DNA of 64,000 bases from Scenedesmus sp. ARA3 (Eukaryota > Chlorophyta > Chlorophyceae > Sphaeropleales > Scenedesmaceae), in the NCBI GenBank assembly GCA_004335835.1, contig RWJK01001707.1, positions 1 to 64,000 of the forward strand, read 5' to 3'. Positions 28,122-40,013 of this stretch are shown one piece after another. Made by a program: the position numbers and the translations under genes. Below the pieces are notes generated by a model. It had not been told where the DNA came from and did not search any database. It saw only the letters and a list, made by a program, of their open reading frames with translations. Each line of letters opens with the position of its first letter. The first letter of the stretch is position 1.

Positions 28122-30069
28122 CTACAGCCCTTTGTCGCTGTCATAGCGCTGTGCCAGCTGCAGCAGCCGCTCCTGCAGCTCCTCAGTATCCCCCACACTG
28201 TATCCCCACTCGTCCAGGCATGCCCTGCCCTGCCCAGATGGCACCAGCCGCCGCATACTGCTGCTCAGGCCTGCCAGCACACCTTCAAAGCTTGCTGTTG
28301 CTGTCAGCCTCGAAAGTGCACCTGGCGCAGCAGCAGCCGCCATGCCTGGCCTAGACAGCAAAGGGACCCGCACCCCAGCAGCACTGCTGCTGCTGCCGCT
28401 GCTAGCAGCTGGTGCTGCTGCTGTTGCTGCCGCACAGCCAAGCCAGTGAGGGAAGGACAGCGGTAGCGCCACCGGCATAGGAGAGATGCAGGAATGTGAC
28501 ACGCAGGGATGGCCGATGGTGTCGCGCTGCCGCTGCAGCAGCAAGGCGTCCAGTGCTGCCTTGGCCTGGCTGCTGCAGGCAAGGGTGGCTGCTGACACGC
28601 GTGCACCTGCAGGAAGAGCAACAGTTGGTGGGCACACTTGATGTCGGTACACATCTGCACTTCGCAGCCTGGGCACCGTTGGTCCCATTGCGCCTCTTAT
28701 AGGCTGAGCCACACATCACACTGCTTTCACACCCACATAACACATGCGGCAGCCTTTCTACCGTTTGATGCATCTGTTTGCGTTGATTTCGGCGCAGACA
28801 TGCAGGCACAAGGGTTGACTGCCGACCTGCTGCTCGAACGCAGCTCAAGCCACCATGCAGCTGCCGCTACGCTGTAGCACACCACTACACGGTGCTACGA
28901 GAGGCAGTCACATCCACATCCTGGCACAAGATTGACTCGTTCCTCACCTCTCAGTGTGAGGGACTCTGCCAGGCACTGCTCAGGCCCTAGCTGCACCCCA
29001 GCAGTCAGCAGGTAGCTGCTGCTGCTGCTGCCGCTTAAGCTCAGCAGCGCACCGCTGCTGCTGCTGGTGTCCTGCTGGGATGCAGCCTCTGGGGTGCTGC
29101 TAGGCAGTTCCCCAGGTGGCAGCTGCAGCGACAGCGCTGCTAGGTTGGCGGCTGGGCCAGCCAGCAGGTGGCAGAGCGAGTGCAGGTCGGTGGAGCCAAG
29201 TGCTGCGCCTGCTGCTGTGTGGGCGCCTGCTAGCAGGTAGCAGTGAATTGCAAAGCAGAACAGCAGCGGTTAGATGGTGAGGCATATGTATGGCAAGCAG
29301 CAACAGTAGGAGGGAGCTTATGTCAAAGATGTGCAGGCCCCCAAATGCTTCTGCATATCTGTGGGCTTGCTGCTGCTGTCAACCTTTGGCTCTACACATA
29401 AGCAAGCTAGCGCACCCTAAACGGAACACACAGCCTCAACCGCGCTGCTGCTTCAGGGTGCTTACTGTTGCATCGCAGCGGGAGTGTGGCAGTGTCGATT
29501 GCAGCTGCCAGCAGTGCTGCGGCCTGGAAGTTGCTGCTGCTGCCTGCAGTGCTTGCAGGCGCCACCAGAGGCACGTACAAGCTGGCAAGCTCCGTCACTT
29601 CAGCTACACTCATGCACTGGCTCAGCTGCCTCCTGCAAGCAAGAAACATTCAAAAGAAACAACAAGGAACACAAGTCAGGCGTGTGTATGCAAAAGCGAG
29701 GAATGTAACAGACTATCTGCTAGCACCTCTTGCACAAGTCGCTACTGTCTTTTCTGCGGTCACAGTATCGCCTCAAGCCCTGTCAGTGCGCAGACGCCGC
29801 ACCTGCTGCTACTGCTGCTGTTGGCACTGCCAGCCGCCGGCTGCTGCTGCTGCTGCTGCAGTGAGAAGTACAGCAGCGGCTGTGAGGCGTACTCCTCCCG
29901 CAGGTCCTGCACAACGCAATAAACAACCCCTGCAGAAACCACTGTCTCTGCAATGTAGCTAGTAAATTCAGGAAACCACTGTTTCTTTGCAACTACAACG
30001 CTGCCGCAAGCTGATCTACTGCACAAACCACCTACCTGCTGCTACTGCTGCTGTTGGTGTTGGCAGCCG

Positions 30070-30101
<32 letters not shown>

Positions 30102-32545
30102 AGTGAGAAGTACAGCAGCGGCTGTGAGGCATACTCCTCCCGCAGCTCCTGCACAATGCTGCGCCCTACACCACCCCAGCCCCCCAGATCATCAGCCAGC
30201 ACCTGCAGCCCTGCACGGCAGTTGATGCAGGCAGCAGATGATGCAGGCAGCAGATGATGCAGACAGCAGTTGATGCAGGCAGCAAATGATGCAGGCAGTA
30301 GCAGTTGATGCAGGCAGCAGCACCCGTGCTGTCAATTGCGGCTGAGGCCTGGCAGGTGCTGCAGCTCTTCCTGCAAGTTTCTGGTGACAGAAGTTGCGCC
30401 TGCAAGTTCTGCAAGTCAGTCAGGCCCCAACTGCAATTGCACTTGAAGTGCAATGCCCACTCTGTGATGGTTTGTACTAAGCAACAGCTATCTTGAAGCA
30501 TACTACCGTGTTCTTCTACAGCAGCAGCCCAAGGATATGTCACACACACTGCTCCCCAGTCCGCCCAATCGCCTTTACATCCACCGCCACATACCTTGCA
30601 GCCTGTCGCACTGCTCCGCCCACCAGCGCACCCTGTCTGCTGCTGCTTCCGCTGCCTCCCTGCTGCTGCTGCTGTCTGGGGCTGGCCCCCAGCCGTGCCA
30701 AGCTGAGCTGCCCTGCCACACGCCAGGCAGAGTCAGCACTGTGGAAGGGTGCAAGTCCACCTGCAGACCCAGGGCGCACAGTGCGGACACCAGCACAAAA
30801 GCACACACTTTCTCGATTTCTTCACAAAAGTGTTGCGGGATTTAGAAATGCTTTAGGTTGAAAGAGGGTTGAGGCAGGTACTGTACAACTCAACTGCACC
30901 CCTGCCACAGTTGGTTGTTTACGATCTGGCGTCAAGAACCGCACAAGAATTCAAGGGTGCGTACAGCTAGACACCACTGCTGTAATTCGTAGACATGATG
31001 AGGACTGGCGAGCGCTCACAAAGGCACAACAAGCTGCAGTTGGTTGCAGCCACAACTTGTCGCCAGCTGCTGCACTGCGGCTGCCAAAACATAAGTGCTA
31101 GGTCATGTGCAACACATGTACTGCCGCAATAATGCAGCGCAAGAGTTGCGAAGATCACCTGCAGGTAGTCTGTCCAGTACTTTGGCTGCTGCTCCTGATG
31201 CAGGGCCAGTGCAGCTGCCTCCAGCGCTGCCTGCTGTGCGGCTGCTGCTGCTTCATCCCCTGCACAGCAGCATGCGGCAGATGGCCTTTCTGTGAGGGAG
31301 GTGCTGTCTCTGCCGCGTGTGATCATCAGCATAGCAACAGCGCACTATACAGGGGTGTGTTGATTCACTGCACTTCATATCAATGCTTGCAGGACTGCAG
31401 CGCCTGTCTTTGACACGTCTCTTAAATGCATCTATACATTAGCTGTTATTGCGCCCCCAGGACCGCCGCTGACATACAACAGCACATCGGTACACAACAG
31501 AATTAAACACAGTTTGACAACAGTTTGACCACAGTCAAACCCCACACCTGCCTTTGTCAGCCTCTGCTGCAGCCTCCAGCTGCTGCCTGAAGCTGCTCTT
31601 GGCCGCCCTGCGCGTGCTGTGCACCTGCACAGGGCCGGACCAGCTGCCTGCAGCCATGCTGGCAGCCACAGCCTCTGCTGCATCCGGGGAGAAGCTCACA
31701 CCTGCAACAAATGAGAGGTGTGATGTGTGAAGTGTGGCGGTCGTTGGTTTAGGCGGCAGGTGTGGTGCCAAGGAGGTTTATGCTGCCATTGGTTGAGGGG
31801 CCATTCCTGTATCTGGGCAGCATGGTGCGGCTGTATGCACCGTATTTACGGTATGCCAGAATGCTGGCAGGCTGGTGGGTGTTGGGCGTGCAGGCTGCAG
31901 GCAGCGATGCTGGCACGCATTGGCAAAAGCATGTTGCCACATGCAAGGACAGTGGAATGAAGTATTTGAGCGAATTTGCAGTGGAAGACCAACAGCAGAG
32001 ACAGTGCTGTTGCTTGGGCATGTTCCTGGCGATCGTAGCAGCGCACCTCCAAGGGCCCCGCTGAAGTCAAGCACTACCGTGCGGGGAGCATAGCTCACAC
32101 GGCCCTGCAGGCAGACAGATGAGACGTTATGTTCATTCAAAACCGTGCTATGTGGGCTGTATGGCTCCTGTTGCTTTTGGTGCTTACGGTTGGCGCTGCT
32201 GCTAGTGCTGCTGCTGGTGCTGGTGACAGTGCTGCTGCTGCTGGTGGTGCTGCTGCTGCTGCTGCCACGCTGTTATACCAGCGAGCACACTCACCTTCCC
32301 ATCTTCAGACCAGGAGCAGAAGACCTCGTGATCAATGCTGGCTGCCATGTTGCTCCAGTCTTCCTGCTGGCCTGTTGCAATGGCTTCATCCTGTTCACCA
32401 ACGAAGCAGGTCAGCCACAGCACCTAACAAACAAGGACCTAAATCTTCTTGAAGGCTTTTCATTGTGCACCTGCAGGTTCCAGAAGTGAGCTCCGACGTA
32501 ATTGGCGTAGCTGCCCAGCTGCAGGGTGATTATCTCGGGGGCCAT
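28122..32545 (-). CDS. Misato/DML1 family protein (10 exons, 583 aa)
   Basis: Minus-strand exons: 32545-32471, 32390-32295, 32104-32047, 31701-31552, 31259-31159, 30760-30595, 30210-30036, 29632-29466, 29226-28948 and 28606-28122. The N-terminus MAPEIITLQLGSYANYVGAHFWNLQ-type block is the tubulin-like start of Misato proteins (shown here as LQLGSYANYVGAHFWN). Further matches are YWTDYLQ-VDLHP, DRLQGLQVLADDLGG, LREEYAS and a C-terminal LQERLLQLAQRYDSD. The family is linked to mitochondrial distribution and spindle or tubulin functions. The length is close to human MSTO1 (570 aa). Intron 4 closes in frame only with a GC donor (AAAG followed by GCAGGT). Exon 7 ends in poly-Gln, and part of it is duplicated downstream. 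The role in this alga is not known. Confidence 0.88.
29803..30160 (-). repeat. Misato exon 7 echo with poly-Gln tract
   Basis: On the minus strand the segment coding ELREEYASQPLLYFSLQ plus the Gln run and a donor (closing at 30036) is copied at 29916-29803, again ending in AGCAG followed by GTGCGG. The intervening sequence is intron-like. Confidence 0.85.
30221..30320. repeat. Short tandem repeat, 14-15-bp unit, about six copies
   Basis: GATGCAGGCAGCA-type units with small changes repeat just upstream (in transcription) of Misato exon 7, inside intron 6. Confidence 0.75.
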
Positions 32546-32978
32546 TGCGTCAACGTCGTCACAAACAACGCAGCAGAGATGCAACCAACTGCAAGTGCGT
32601 CTGATCGGTGCTGTGAACGCCAGGGTTGTCGGAGCTAGGGCTCTGTATCCTAAACGTTCCCATCAGTTGTGCTGAAAGTAGCCCTTGACCGCAGATGAAC
32701 GCATTTTCTTATATCAAGTCCTAATCGTTTGTTCAATCATCTGCTAAAGATTGACGGAACGCTCATCTCCTACTTTTGGCGCCCTGCTGCTTTGCCCCGT
32801 CCTTCTGTCAAGCAGCCTTGGCGACGGAGGACATACATGTAGAATGCCATAACGCTGTAACGCTGTTCACTAGTTCTCTGCATGCAATCAGCAGCTGGAC
32901 TAGCACATTGAGGAGCAGCAGTTTGCAGGAGGTGCTGGCCAGGCCAGCAGGCCTGAAATTGCCAGTCAACCCTCCAGT
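32546..32978. promoter_or_regulatory. Bidirectional promoter between Misato (-) and BBS7 (+)
   Basis: The two start codons are 433 bp apart and divergent, so both promoters and 5' UTRs must share this stretch. The middle, about 32640-32760, is the most A+T-rich part. No TATA box or cilia-type X-box can be defended by eye. Confidence 0.7.
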
Positions 32979-34147
32979 ATGGAGTTAGAACTCCACCGCA
33001 TAGATCTGCTGCAAACCAGTGCTGCAGCACCAAGCACACTGGTGGTGAGCTGGCGAGCTGCTGGCCCAGCGACCTGTCCAGCTTTGTTGTATTTACGAAC
33101 AACCTGAGCCCTCAGCTGCCTGTATCCTGCATGCACCATCTGCCACAACGGCAACTTCATCTATGCAATTACAGGATGATCATGGCACCTGTTGTGCAGG
33201 TGTTGCCTCCAGGGGAGAACAAGACGCAGAAGATAGCTGTTGGTGACTTGTCTGGAGTGGTCCAATGCTTCTGCATCAAGAAGGGGGAGGTGGCGCTCAC
33301 CTTCAAAACGCTGCCAAGTCCCCAAAAGGCATGTGCACATATAGACGGGGCTTATGCTTTTACAGAAACAACGCAGCTGCAGGAGCATCGTTACTTTGCA
33401 AGTGGCGTGTGCTTTGCTAGGCTCAGCCATTACTTGCTGCACAGGAGCAGCACAAACAGAAGAGCGCAAAGCAGCCTGTGCAGATTGCTCGCTCATGCTG
33501 GCCGGACAGCAGCCAAGTTTGACTTGCATGCAGCTTTGCTGCCGCTGCTGTCCGCTGTTTGATGTCATCAGCTGCATGTTGTTGTCTGCACACAGGTGAC
33601 AGCAGTGGCACTGGGCAGGGGCCAGAAGCAGCGAGACAAAATCTTCCTGGCAGCTGGCAACACGGTGAGCAGCGGCAGCTGCTGCACCTGTGCTGCCATG
33701 TGCGTAAGCAGCAGTACAGTGCACGACCCTATGATGAAGGCAGTAATCGTCCTACACTTCAATACCATAGTGTGGCAGCAGCACTCAGCTGCCATCCATC
33801 TGGAGTGCTAGCCAGACATAGAAGAAACGAGAAGCAACTGGCGACTGTGCTGCTGCAGGTGCGCGGGCTCACCAAGAAGGGCAATATAGATAACTTCAAA
33901 CTAGCGGGTGTGTTTCCTGCAGGTGCGTGGGCTGACCAAGAAGGGCAAGGAGTTCTTCCGCTTTGCCAGCGGCCTCACGGAGGCCATCGCCCACCTGCGC
34001 GTGGCAGACAGCCACATCTGGGCGGGCTGCAGCTACGTGCACAACCACTTCATCGAGGGCGCAGACAAGGGCCTGTTCATGGCACCAGACAAGATCACAG
34101 CCACAGAGGTGCGTCAGCAGTCCCACCCTCAGCAATTGCCTGTATGG

Positions 34148-34180
<33 letters not shown>

Positions 34181-37100
34181 TGGCAGCAAGGCTAGGGCTG
34201 GAGCAACTGCAGAAGCTTCCGCTTGTCCTGCTCATGTGAAGCAGCAGCTTCCTGCAAGCTTCCGCTGACCCACAAGGCAGTGTGTCCTCTTTTTTCCTCA
34301 CATGATGCATCACTCCCCCCTGCAATGCTGCAGCTGCTGCCGCTGGGCCCGGGCGCCTCGCAGTGGCTGCCTGTGGTGGCGTGCCGCGACTGCTGCGTGC
34401 GCATCATGGGTCTTGACGGCAAGCCGCTGTTTGAAGTGGCAACAGGTTCGCCACCAACCGCAGTCAGGTGTGCGCTGCGCCTGTGTTTGCTATTTTCTGA
34501 TGCTCGAGGCAGCCAGGTGCAGCACCAGAGTGTCCAGTGCATCACCTGCTATGCCCCTTTCTTGGCAGTGTACTCTAACTCCGCATGACAAGAGGTGCAG
34601 GCAACATCATTGACTATGGTGGCTCTGACCCCTCACATAAACAAGCGTCCTGGACTATGGACAGTGCTGCTTGTTTGCCACAGCTGCAACTGAGCCTAGT
34701 TGACTGACGTCCTCCCTGCCTGCTGCTCCAGGTATGTTGCTGATGTGCACGGGCCCGCAGCAGCTGCCGCTGCGCACAGCAATGTGCGGGAGCTGCTGTA
34801 TGGCTGCCAAGATGGGCGGCTGGTGCAGCTGCTGGTAGATGGCAGCACTGTGCGGCAAGGGTTCGTCATCCCGGGCCAAAGCAGCAGCGGCGACGTGAGA
34901 GCGGCAGTCACGGCCATTCACTGCGGGGCTGACTACAGCAAGGCAAGTTGCAGCTGCAGCAGATGCTTGCCCCTGGCTGGAGTGTGCGTTGCATAGGCAA
35001 GCCTGCACACCACATGGTCCGCTGCTAATGACGAAAAGCGGAAGCATTCACTTCCCTGTAATCCAGCACATCACAACCGTTTCAAGCCTGCAAGGCTGCA
35101 GCCGCCAGGTCTAAACCCACCAGCTGCCATCCGTCTGTGCTCAACCTCTAACTGAACTGCCGGCCTGCTGTGCTGCGTTCAGCGGCCTCTGCCAAAATGC
35201 CATCAAAAACCTGCGCCTGCAGAGCCTCTGCACTGAGTGGCTGCGCTGACATTGTGTTTTCACGGCCTGTGCCAAAACTGTTATTTAACCCTGCGCCCGC
35301 AGAGTGGCTGCGCTGACATCGTGCTGGGGCTGTTTTGCGTTCCATTACCCATGCCTATCTGTCATGAAAACATCAACACGCTGCGCATGCTGAGCGGTTG
35401 CGCTGACATTGTGCTCCCATGGCCTGTGCCAGACCTTTCTTTACACCTTGCTCATGCAGAGTGGCTGCGCTGACATCGTGCTGGGGTGGTTTTTCGTTCC
35501 ATCACCCATGCCTAGCTGTCCTCAAAACATCATCACGCTGCGCATGCAGAGTGGCTGTGCTGACATCGAGCTTCCACGGCCTGTGTAACACTGTTATTTT
35601 GACCCTGCACTTGCAGAGTGGCTGCGCTGACATCGTGCTGGGGCGTGAGGATGGCTCGCTGGAGGTGTGGGACATTGACAGGCAGGGGCAGCCGCAGCCG
35701 GCGGTGGCCAGCCAGCTCAGCGAGTCCATCACCTCAGTGGACGGCGGCTACATCACTAGCCCTGCCAGCCCTGACATCATCGTGCACACCTTCACTGGCA
35801 AGGTGCGCAGTGGCTTTGGGCTGGTTTAACAGTACGGCGTGTGATGTGTAAACAGAACCCGAATGCAAGCCACAAGACGCCACCAGAGTAAACTCCGGAC
35901 GACGTGTGGTGTGGTAGTGACAAGCAGTGCCCTGTGTTATGCCAGCAACCATGGTGTGCTGTGGAGCATGTGCGCAGCATTTCTGTTCGATGCGTAGTGC
36001 CCAACTTACAAACTCGCATCTTCTGCTGGGTGTCAGTCCGACCCGCTGCCTGCCGCGTCCTCTGTTCTCTACACGCCAACCATGCGCGGCTTGCCTGTCC
36101 TGCAGGTGATCGCCTTTGCCAGCCACCCAGGGGCCCTTGCAATGGCTGCTGCAGCAGAGCAGCGTGCCCTGCATGCAATGGGCAGCATGGGCCGGCCGCC
36201 GCCCCAGCAGGACCTGGTGGCAGCGCTAAATGCACGCATTGCCAAGGAGAATGCAGAGCTGGCGGAGCTCAGGGCGAAAGTTGTGAAGGAGCGGGAGAGG
36301 TGCGTGGCAGTGGTTCACAAAGACAAGCAGGAGATCTTGCCATTGGTGTTTGCGGCAGTTGCTGCTGAGCCAACAGGCCGCAGGCACGCATGCGCACACA
36401 AGCACACTTACTGTCAATGCAAGTGCTGCAAGCTGGCACATTGTCACTGCACCTGTATGGCAACAACAGTAATTTTATACTGCATAAGTATGCAGCCGTC
36501 CAGACTGCCTCGTCAGGAGCTGGCACATTCTAACTGCGCTTGTTGGGCTAAAAAAACACAAAACATTCTGTGTTGCAGGTATGCGGCCAACCAGACTGCC
36601 TCCCTGGGTGCTGCCCAGGCAGTGGTGGATGTGCGGCACCGGCTGACGCTGCAGCCGCAGGACGGCTGCTTCGTGCTATACGTGGAGGCGGCAGTTTCCC
36701 TGTTTGCACTGGCGCTGCAGGTCGGCGGCAGGCATGTGACGGCAGAGCCCTGCGCATAGCTATGCATGTACTTATGTATAGCTACTTTGCTTGCATGCAT
36801 CCAAGTGAAGAACCCTCATGGATCGTCTTTGCGTTGAGCGTCTTCGTGTTGAGCGAACATTGTGCACATCAGCACACAGCAGCGGAAGGAGAGCAGGACG
36901 TGCTGTTTTTGCTTGCTCACTCTTGAACGACCGGCTGACAGCTGTCAACACCTTGTGTGTTGCCCTGCTGCCTTGTGTTGTGCCTGTGCTGCAGTCCACT
37001 GTGCCGCTTACGCTGCTGGACCTGCCAGGCAACGTGGCCATCCTCAGCAGGTCACCGCCAGACACAGCAGCAGGCAACGCCACCCTAGCAACATACAGGT

Positions 37101-39078
37101 GTGCTGCCAGCCACATGCTAGTTGGCATACTCTGTTCTCAAGCATCAACGTACATGTTTGATGCAAGGGTATCAACTACAGCTGGTGCCAGGCTCTCAAC
37201 TGGCACTTGTGACAATGTCACCACGATATGCGGCACACCTCTGCTACTAGTGACACGGTTTTCTTCAAACTGCAGCGCACATCTGTCACTTGTGACTCTG
37301 CTATCCCAACTGCAGCACATCTTTCAACCAACCTGCACATGTGCTGGGGCCATGCTGCCCTGCAGGTGCCAGGAGTCGACCAACCGCCTGAGCATCAAGT
37401 TCACAGCACGCGAAGGCAACCCAGGCAGGGTCACAGCCTACACCATCCCTGCCCTGCCCCCCAAGACCTGCTCCATCATAGAAGTGCAGCTGCCGCCGCT
37501 GTGCATGCACCAGATGGTGTCCAGCATTCCAGGCGCTGCTGCTGATGCAGCTGCAGAGGAGCAGCAGGCAGCAGCTGGCGCAGCCAATGCTCCGCTGCTG
37601 AGGAAGCTGGCGCAGAGCAGGCCGTGCAGTGAGATGGTGCTGCAAGGTGGGTGGGGCCGGCAGTTGGTTGCACCCCACTGCGCACCTGCAGCGTGTCATA
37701 CGAGTCAATAACTTCCGTACGTGGTTGCTCATGTACGCTGCGTTGATGAGCCAGTAGTTTTCTGTTCCCTGTGGTGAAAGTGATATTATACCTCTGGCGA
37801 TCCCAATTTGCTTACGCATACACACCATTAATGCTTGCTTCTGTGTGCTGTGTGCTCCGCAGGCAGCTTCAGTGTGCAGGACGTGTACAGCTGGCTGCGC
37901 AGTGTGCTGCCTGATGTGCCGCTGCACATGCCCAGCGGCAGCAGCTCAGGCAGCCTGCTGTTTCAGGAGTGCCAGCTGGGCTCCATGCTGGGCTGCCACT
38001 ATACTGCAGGACAGGCCGCATTCATGTGGTGAGTGGCGCTCGAGGTGTTGAGGTGATGTGAGTCAGAAACGTGGTGGTGGATGGATGTGTGCGGCATCCA
38101 GCACTTGCTGGGCAGCGGTGGTAGCCGGTTCCCAAGCGTGGCTGGGAGATTGCAACCACTTCAGCAAGGCGCAGTGCCATGTTGCCTCGTGGAGCTGCTG
38201 GCAGGCGCAGTTTTCGCCAGACAGATAATGCTATCTTTTGCAAAAGTGTTGCTGTATCTGCTGCACCTGCTGCAGCGAGTCTGTGACCACGCTGGCCATC
38301 CTGCACGACTCCCTGCTGGCAGCAGCCACAGCAGCCAAGGAGCGTGTCAGCATCAGCTTCAAGCTGCACCCGGCAGCGCTGCAGCACTGCAGCGAGCTGC
38401 TGTGGCCGCAGCTGGAGGCGCAGCGGGCGCATGCGCGGTGCAGGAAGCTGGCGGCAGCATTGCAGGTAGGTGTGGGGTGATGCTGCGGCATGCTGCGGCA
38501 GTAGATTGGGCCAGCATGCCTGGGGAGTGGCCCTGCTCACAGCATGCAGGGTGCAGCACAATCATGACCTCTGAGCAATGCAGTGTATTGATTTGCTTGG
38601 CTTTGTGTTACTGCATGCAAGCTGACTGGTGGGCGATGCAAAATAAACATCAGCTGGGCTTGCTGACATACTCTATGTGTTGCAACCACTGCAGGAGCTG
38701 CAAGTGCAGGAGGGTGGTGACTCGTCTTTCCTTGCGCCTGAGTACAGGCGCATGCTGTCAGGCAAGGGCGGCACTGCTGCTCAAGGCGGCGATGATACTG
38801 CAGCAGACCAGCAGCAGCAGCAGCAGCAGCAGGGCAGTGGGCCCAGGGGCGGCAGTGCTGCAAGCAGCAGCCAGGCTGATGAGCAGCTAGATGCTGCAGT
38901 AGAGGCGTTTAAGCAGCTGTTTAGGGACTACAGCAGGTTTGCGTCTGGTGGGCAATCTGCTGGCGTGAAGCAGGCACTGCCTGGCCTGGAGAAGCTGCTC
39001 AGAGGGGAGGACCAGCAGGGTGGAAAGGGCGCTGGGCTTGCGGATGTGTTCAGTTATATGACTGCGGTGCGGAGGTAA
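32979..39078 (+). CDS. BBS7: Bardet-Biedl syndrome 7 protein, BBSome subunit (14 exons, 813 aa)
   Basis: Exons: 32979-33044, 33200-33328, 33596-33664, 33923-34108, 34334-34467, 34732-34942, 35617-35802, 36106-36299, 36579-36720, 36995-37098, 37366-37646, 37863-38028, 38276-38465 and 38695-39078; all phases close. BBS7 is part of the BBSome, which carries membrane proteins along cilia. The start MELELHRIDLLQ, then KIAVGDLSGVVQCFCIKKGE, KIFLAAGNT, VRGLTKKGKEFFRF and VLGREDGSLEVWDID, form the beta-propeller. KENAELAELRAKVVKERER is the coiled coil. The C-terminal half has the GAE/platform region, and FLAPEYRRML lies near the end. Exon 14 contains a poly-Gln insertion. Introns 2 and 6 appear to use GC donors (AAG followed by GCATGT and by GCAAGT). 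Exons 4, 7 and 9 have acceptor echoes. The exact exon 1 end may be 33041 or 33044. Confidence 0.94.
33859..33960 (+). repeat. BBS7 exon 4 acceptor echo
   Basis: The exon start VRGLTKKGKEFFRFASG (from 33923) is preceded by a CAG acceptor and a copy reading VRGLTKKGN at 33859-33909, diverged after that point. Confidence 0.8.
35236..35640 (+). repeat. BBS7 exon 7 acceptor echo array, six copies with strict 67/90-bp alternation
   Basis: AGTGGCTGCGCTGACATCGTG (SGCADIVL) starts at 35236, 35303, 35393, 35460, 35550 and 35617. Spacings are 67, 90, 67, 90 and 67 bp, that is, a 157-bp unit containing two echoes. Intervening blocks alternate between a GGCCTGTG...GTTATTT type and a TTCCAT...CCCATGCCTA type. 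Most copies have an AG just before them. Only the last copy continues into exon 7. Confidence 0.92.
36488..36605 (+). repeat. BBS7 exon 9 acceptor echo
   Basis: The exon start (from 36579, YAANQTASL) is echoed at 36488-36512, with the same GTATGC and CAGACTGCCTC words. Confidence 0.65.
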
Positions 39079-40013
39079 CAGCCGCAAAGACGTGATGCAC
39101 ACGGCTTGGTGCTTGCTTTGTGCCCCTTGTGCATCCAGCTTACTTGTACAAGGACGAATTTACACGGCTCCAGGATCCCAAATGCCCGTGGTAACTTGTG
39201 GAAGTCAGGACACAGAAAATGTGCAGCAGGCATGTGACCAACTGCAGCAGCGCCATGATGGCACATAGAGTAAGCTTGTGGACAGGCTACATGCTGCACA
39301 TGACTGCATGACTGTCGCCTACATACATTCTACAAAGGGCCGGTGGCGTTGATGGGTAACATGATGATGATGGCTGAGGCTACTGGTTGACCCCTGTCAG
39401 CCAGGCACCTGCCTGGCACTGAGCCAGCTGGTGCTGCAGTTCTGCCACCGCACCTAGTCTGGGGGGCTGTACTAAAAGGGAGCGGCTGACCAAGTCATTA
39501 AAACCACCGCAACAAGCTAGCAACACCGCACCTTGCCAGCATTGAAATCACCGCAACAAGCTAGCAACACCTGTTCACGTTGCATGTGTCCACCGGACAA
39601 TTGTCCAGCTGGAGTCCAGAGTTTTTTACTCAGGACCAACCGGTCCAGGACTCGTGTAAACAGTTGAATGTCATAATGGACATGAATTACAATGCTAGAA
39701 GGTCATCCGACATGTAGACGTACACAGTAGAAACACCAGCAGAAACGCCTGTGGGGTATGGAACGCGTGACCAAGTGCTGCATCCAGCAATTCCGCCAAC
39801 GGGTCAATTACACGTCCACAACCAGTTCTTATATAATTTGTTAGCACCGACACGAGGTGCAGCTTCGTTCATCAACCTCTCACTGTTTTCAAGCCGAGGC
39901 TACACGCCTGCTCGTGCCGTCTGTCTCATTCTAGTCGGCTGCACAGCAAGCATGTTGCCAGCTGTTCACGGCCTGGCCAGCGTTCTGGGCAGCTCCGCTT
40001 CTGGCGCACTGGC
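39079..40013. other. BBS7-ATP sulfurylase intergenic region (935 bp)
   Basis: No gene is seen. It should hold the BBS7 3' UTR and the ATP sulfurylase promoter. A TGTAA candidate lies at 39655-39659. A direct duplication of a CACCGCAACAAGCTAGCAACA word lies at about 39504-39525 and 39547-39568. An in-frame-looking reading starting at about 39952 is discussed under rejected items. Confidence 0.5.

Noticed and set aside
35236..35640. Regular direct repeats resembling a CRISPR array
   Set aside because: The repeats are exon 7 starts, the spacers themselves repeat as two alternating types, and the context is a eukaryotic gene.
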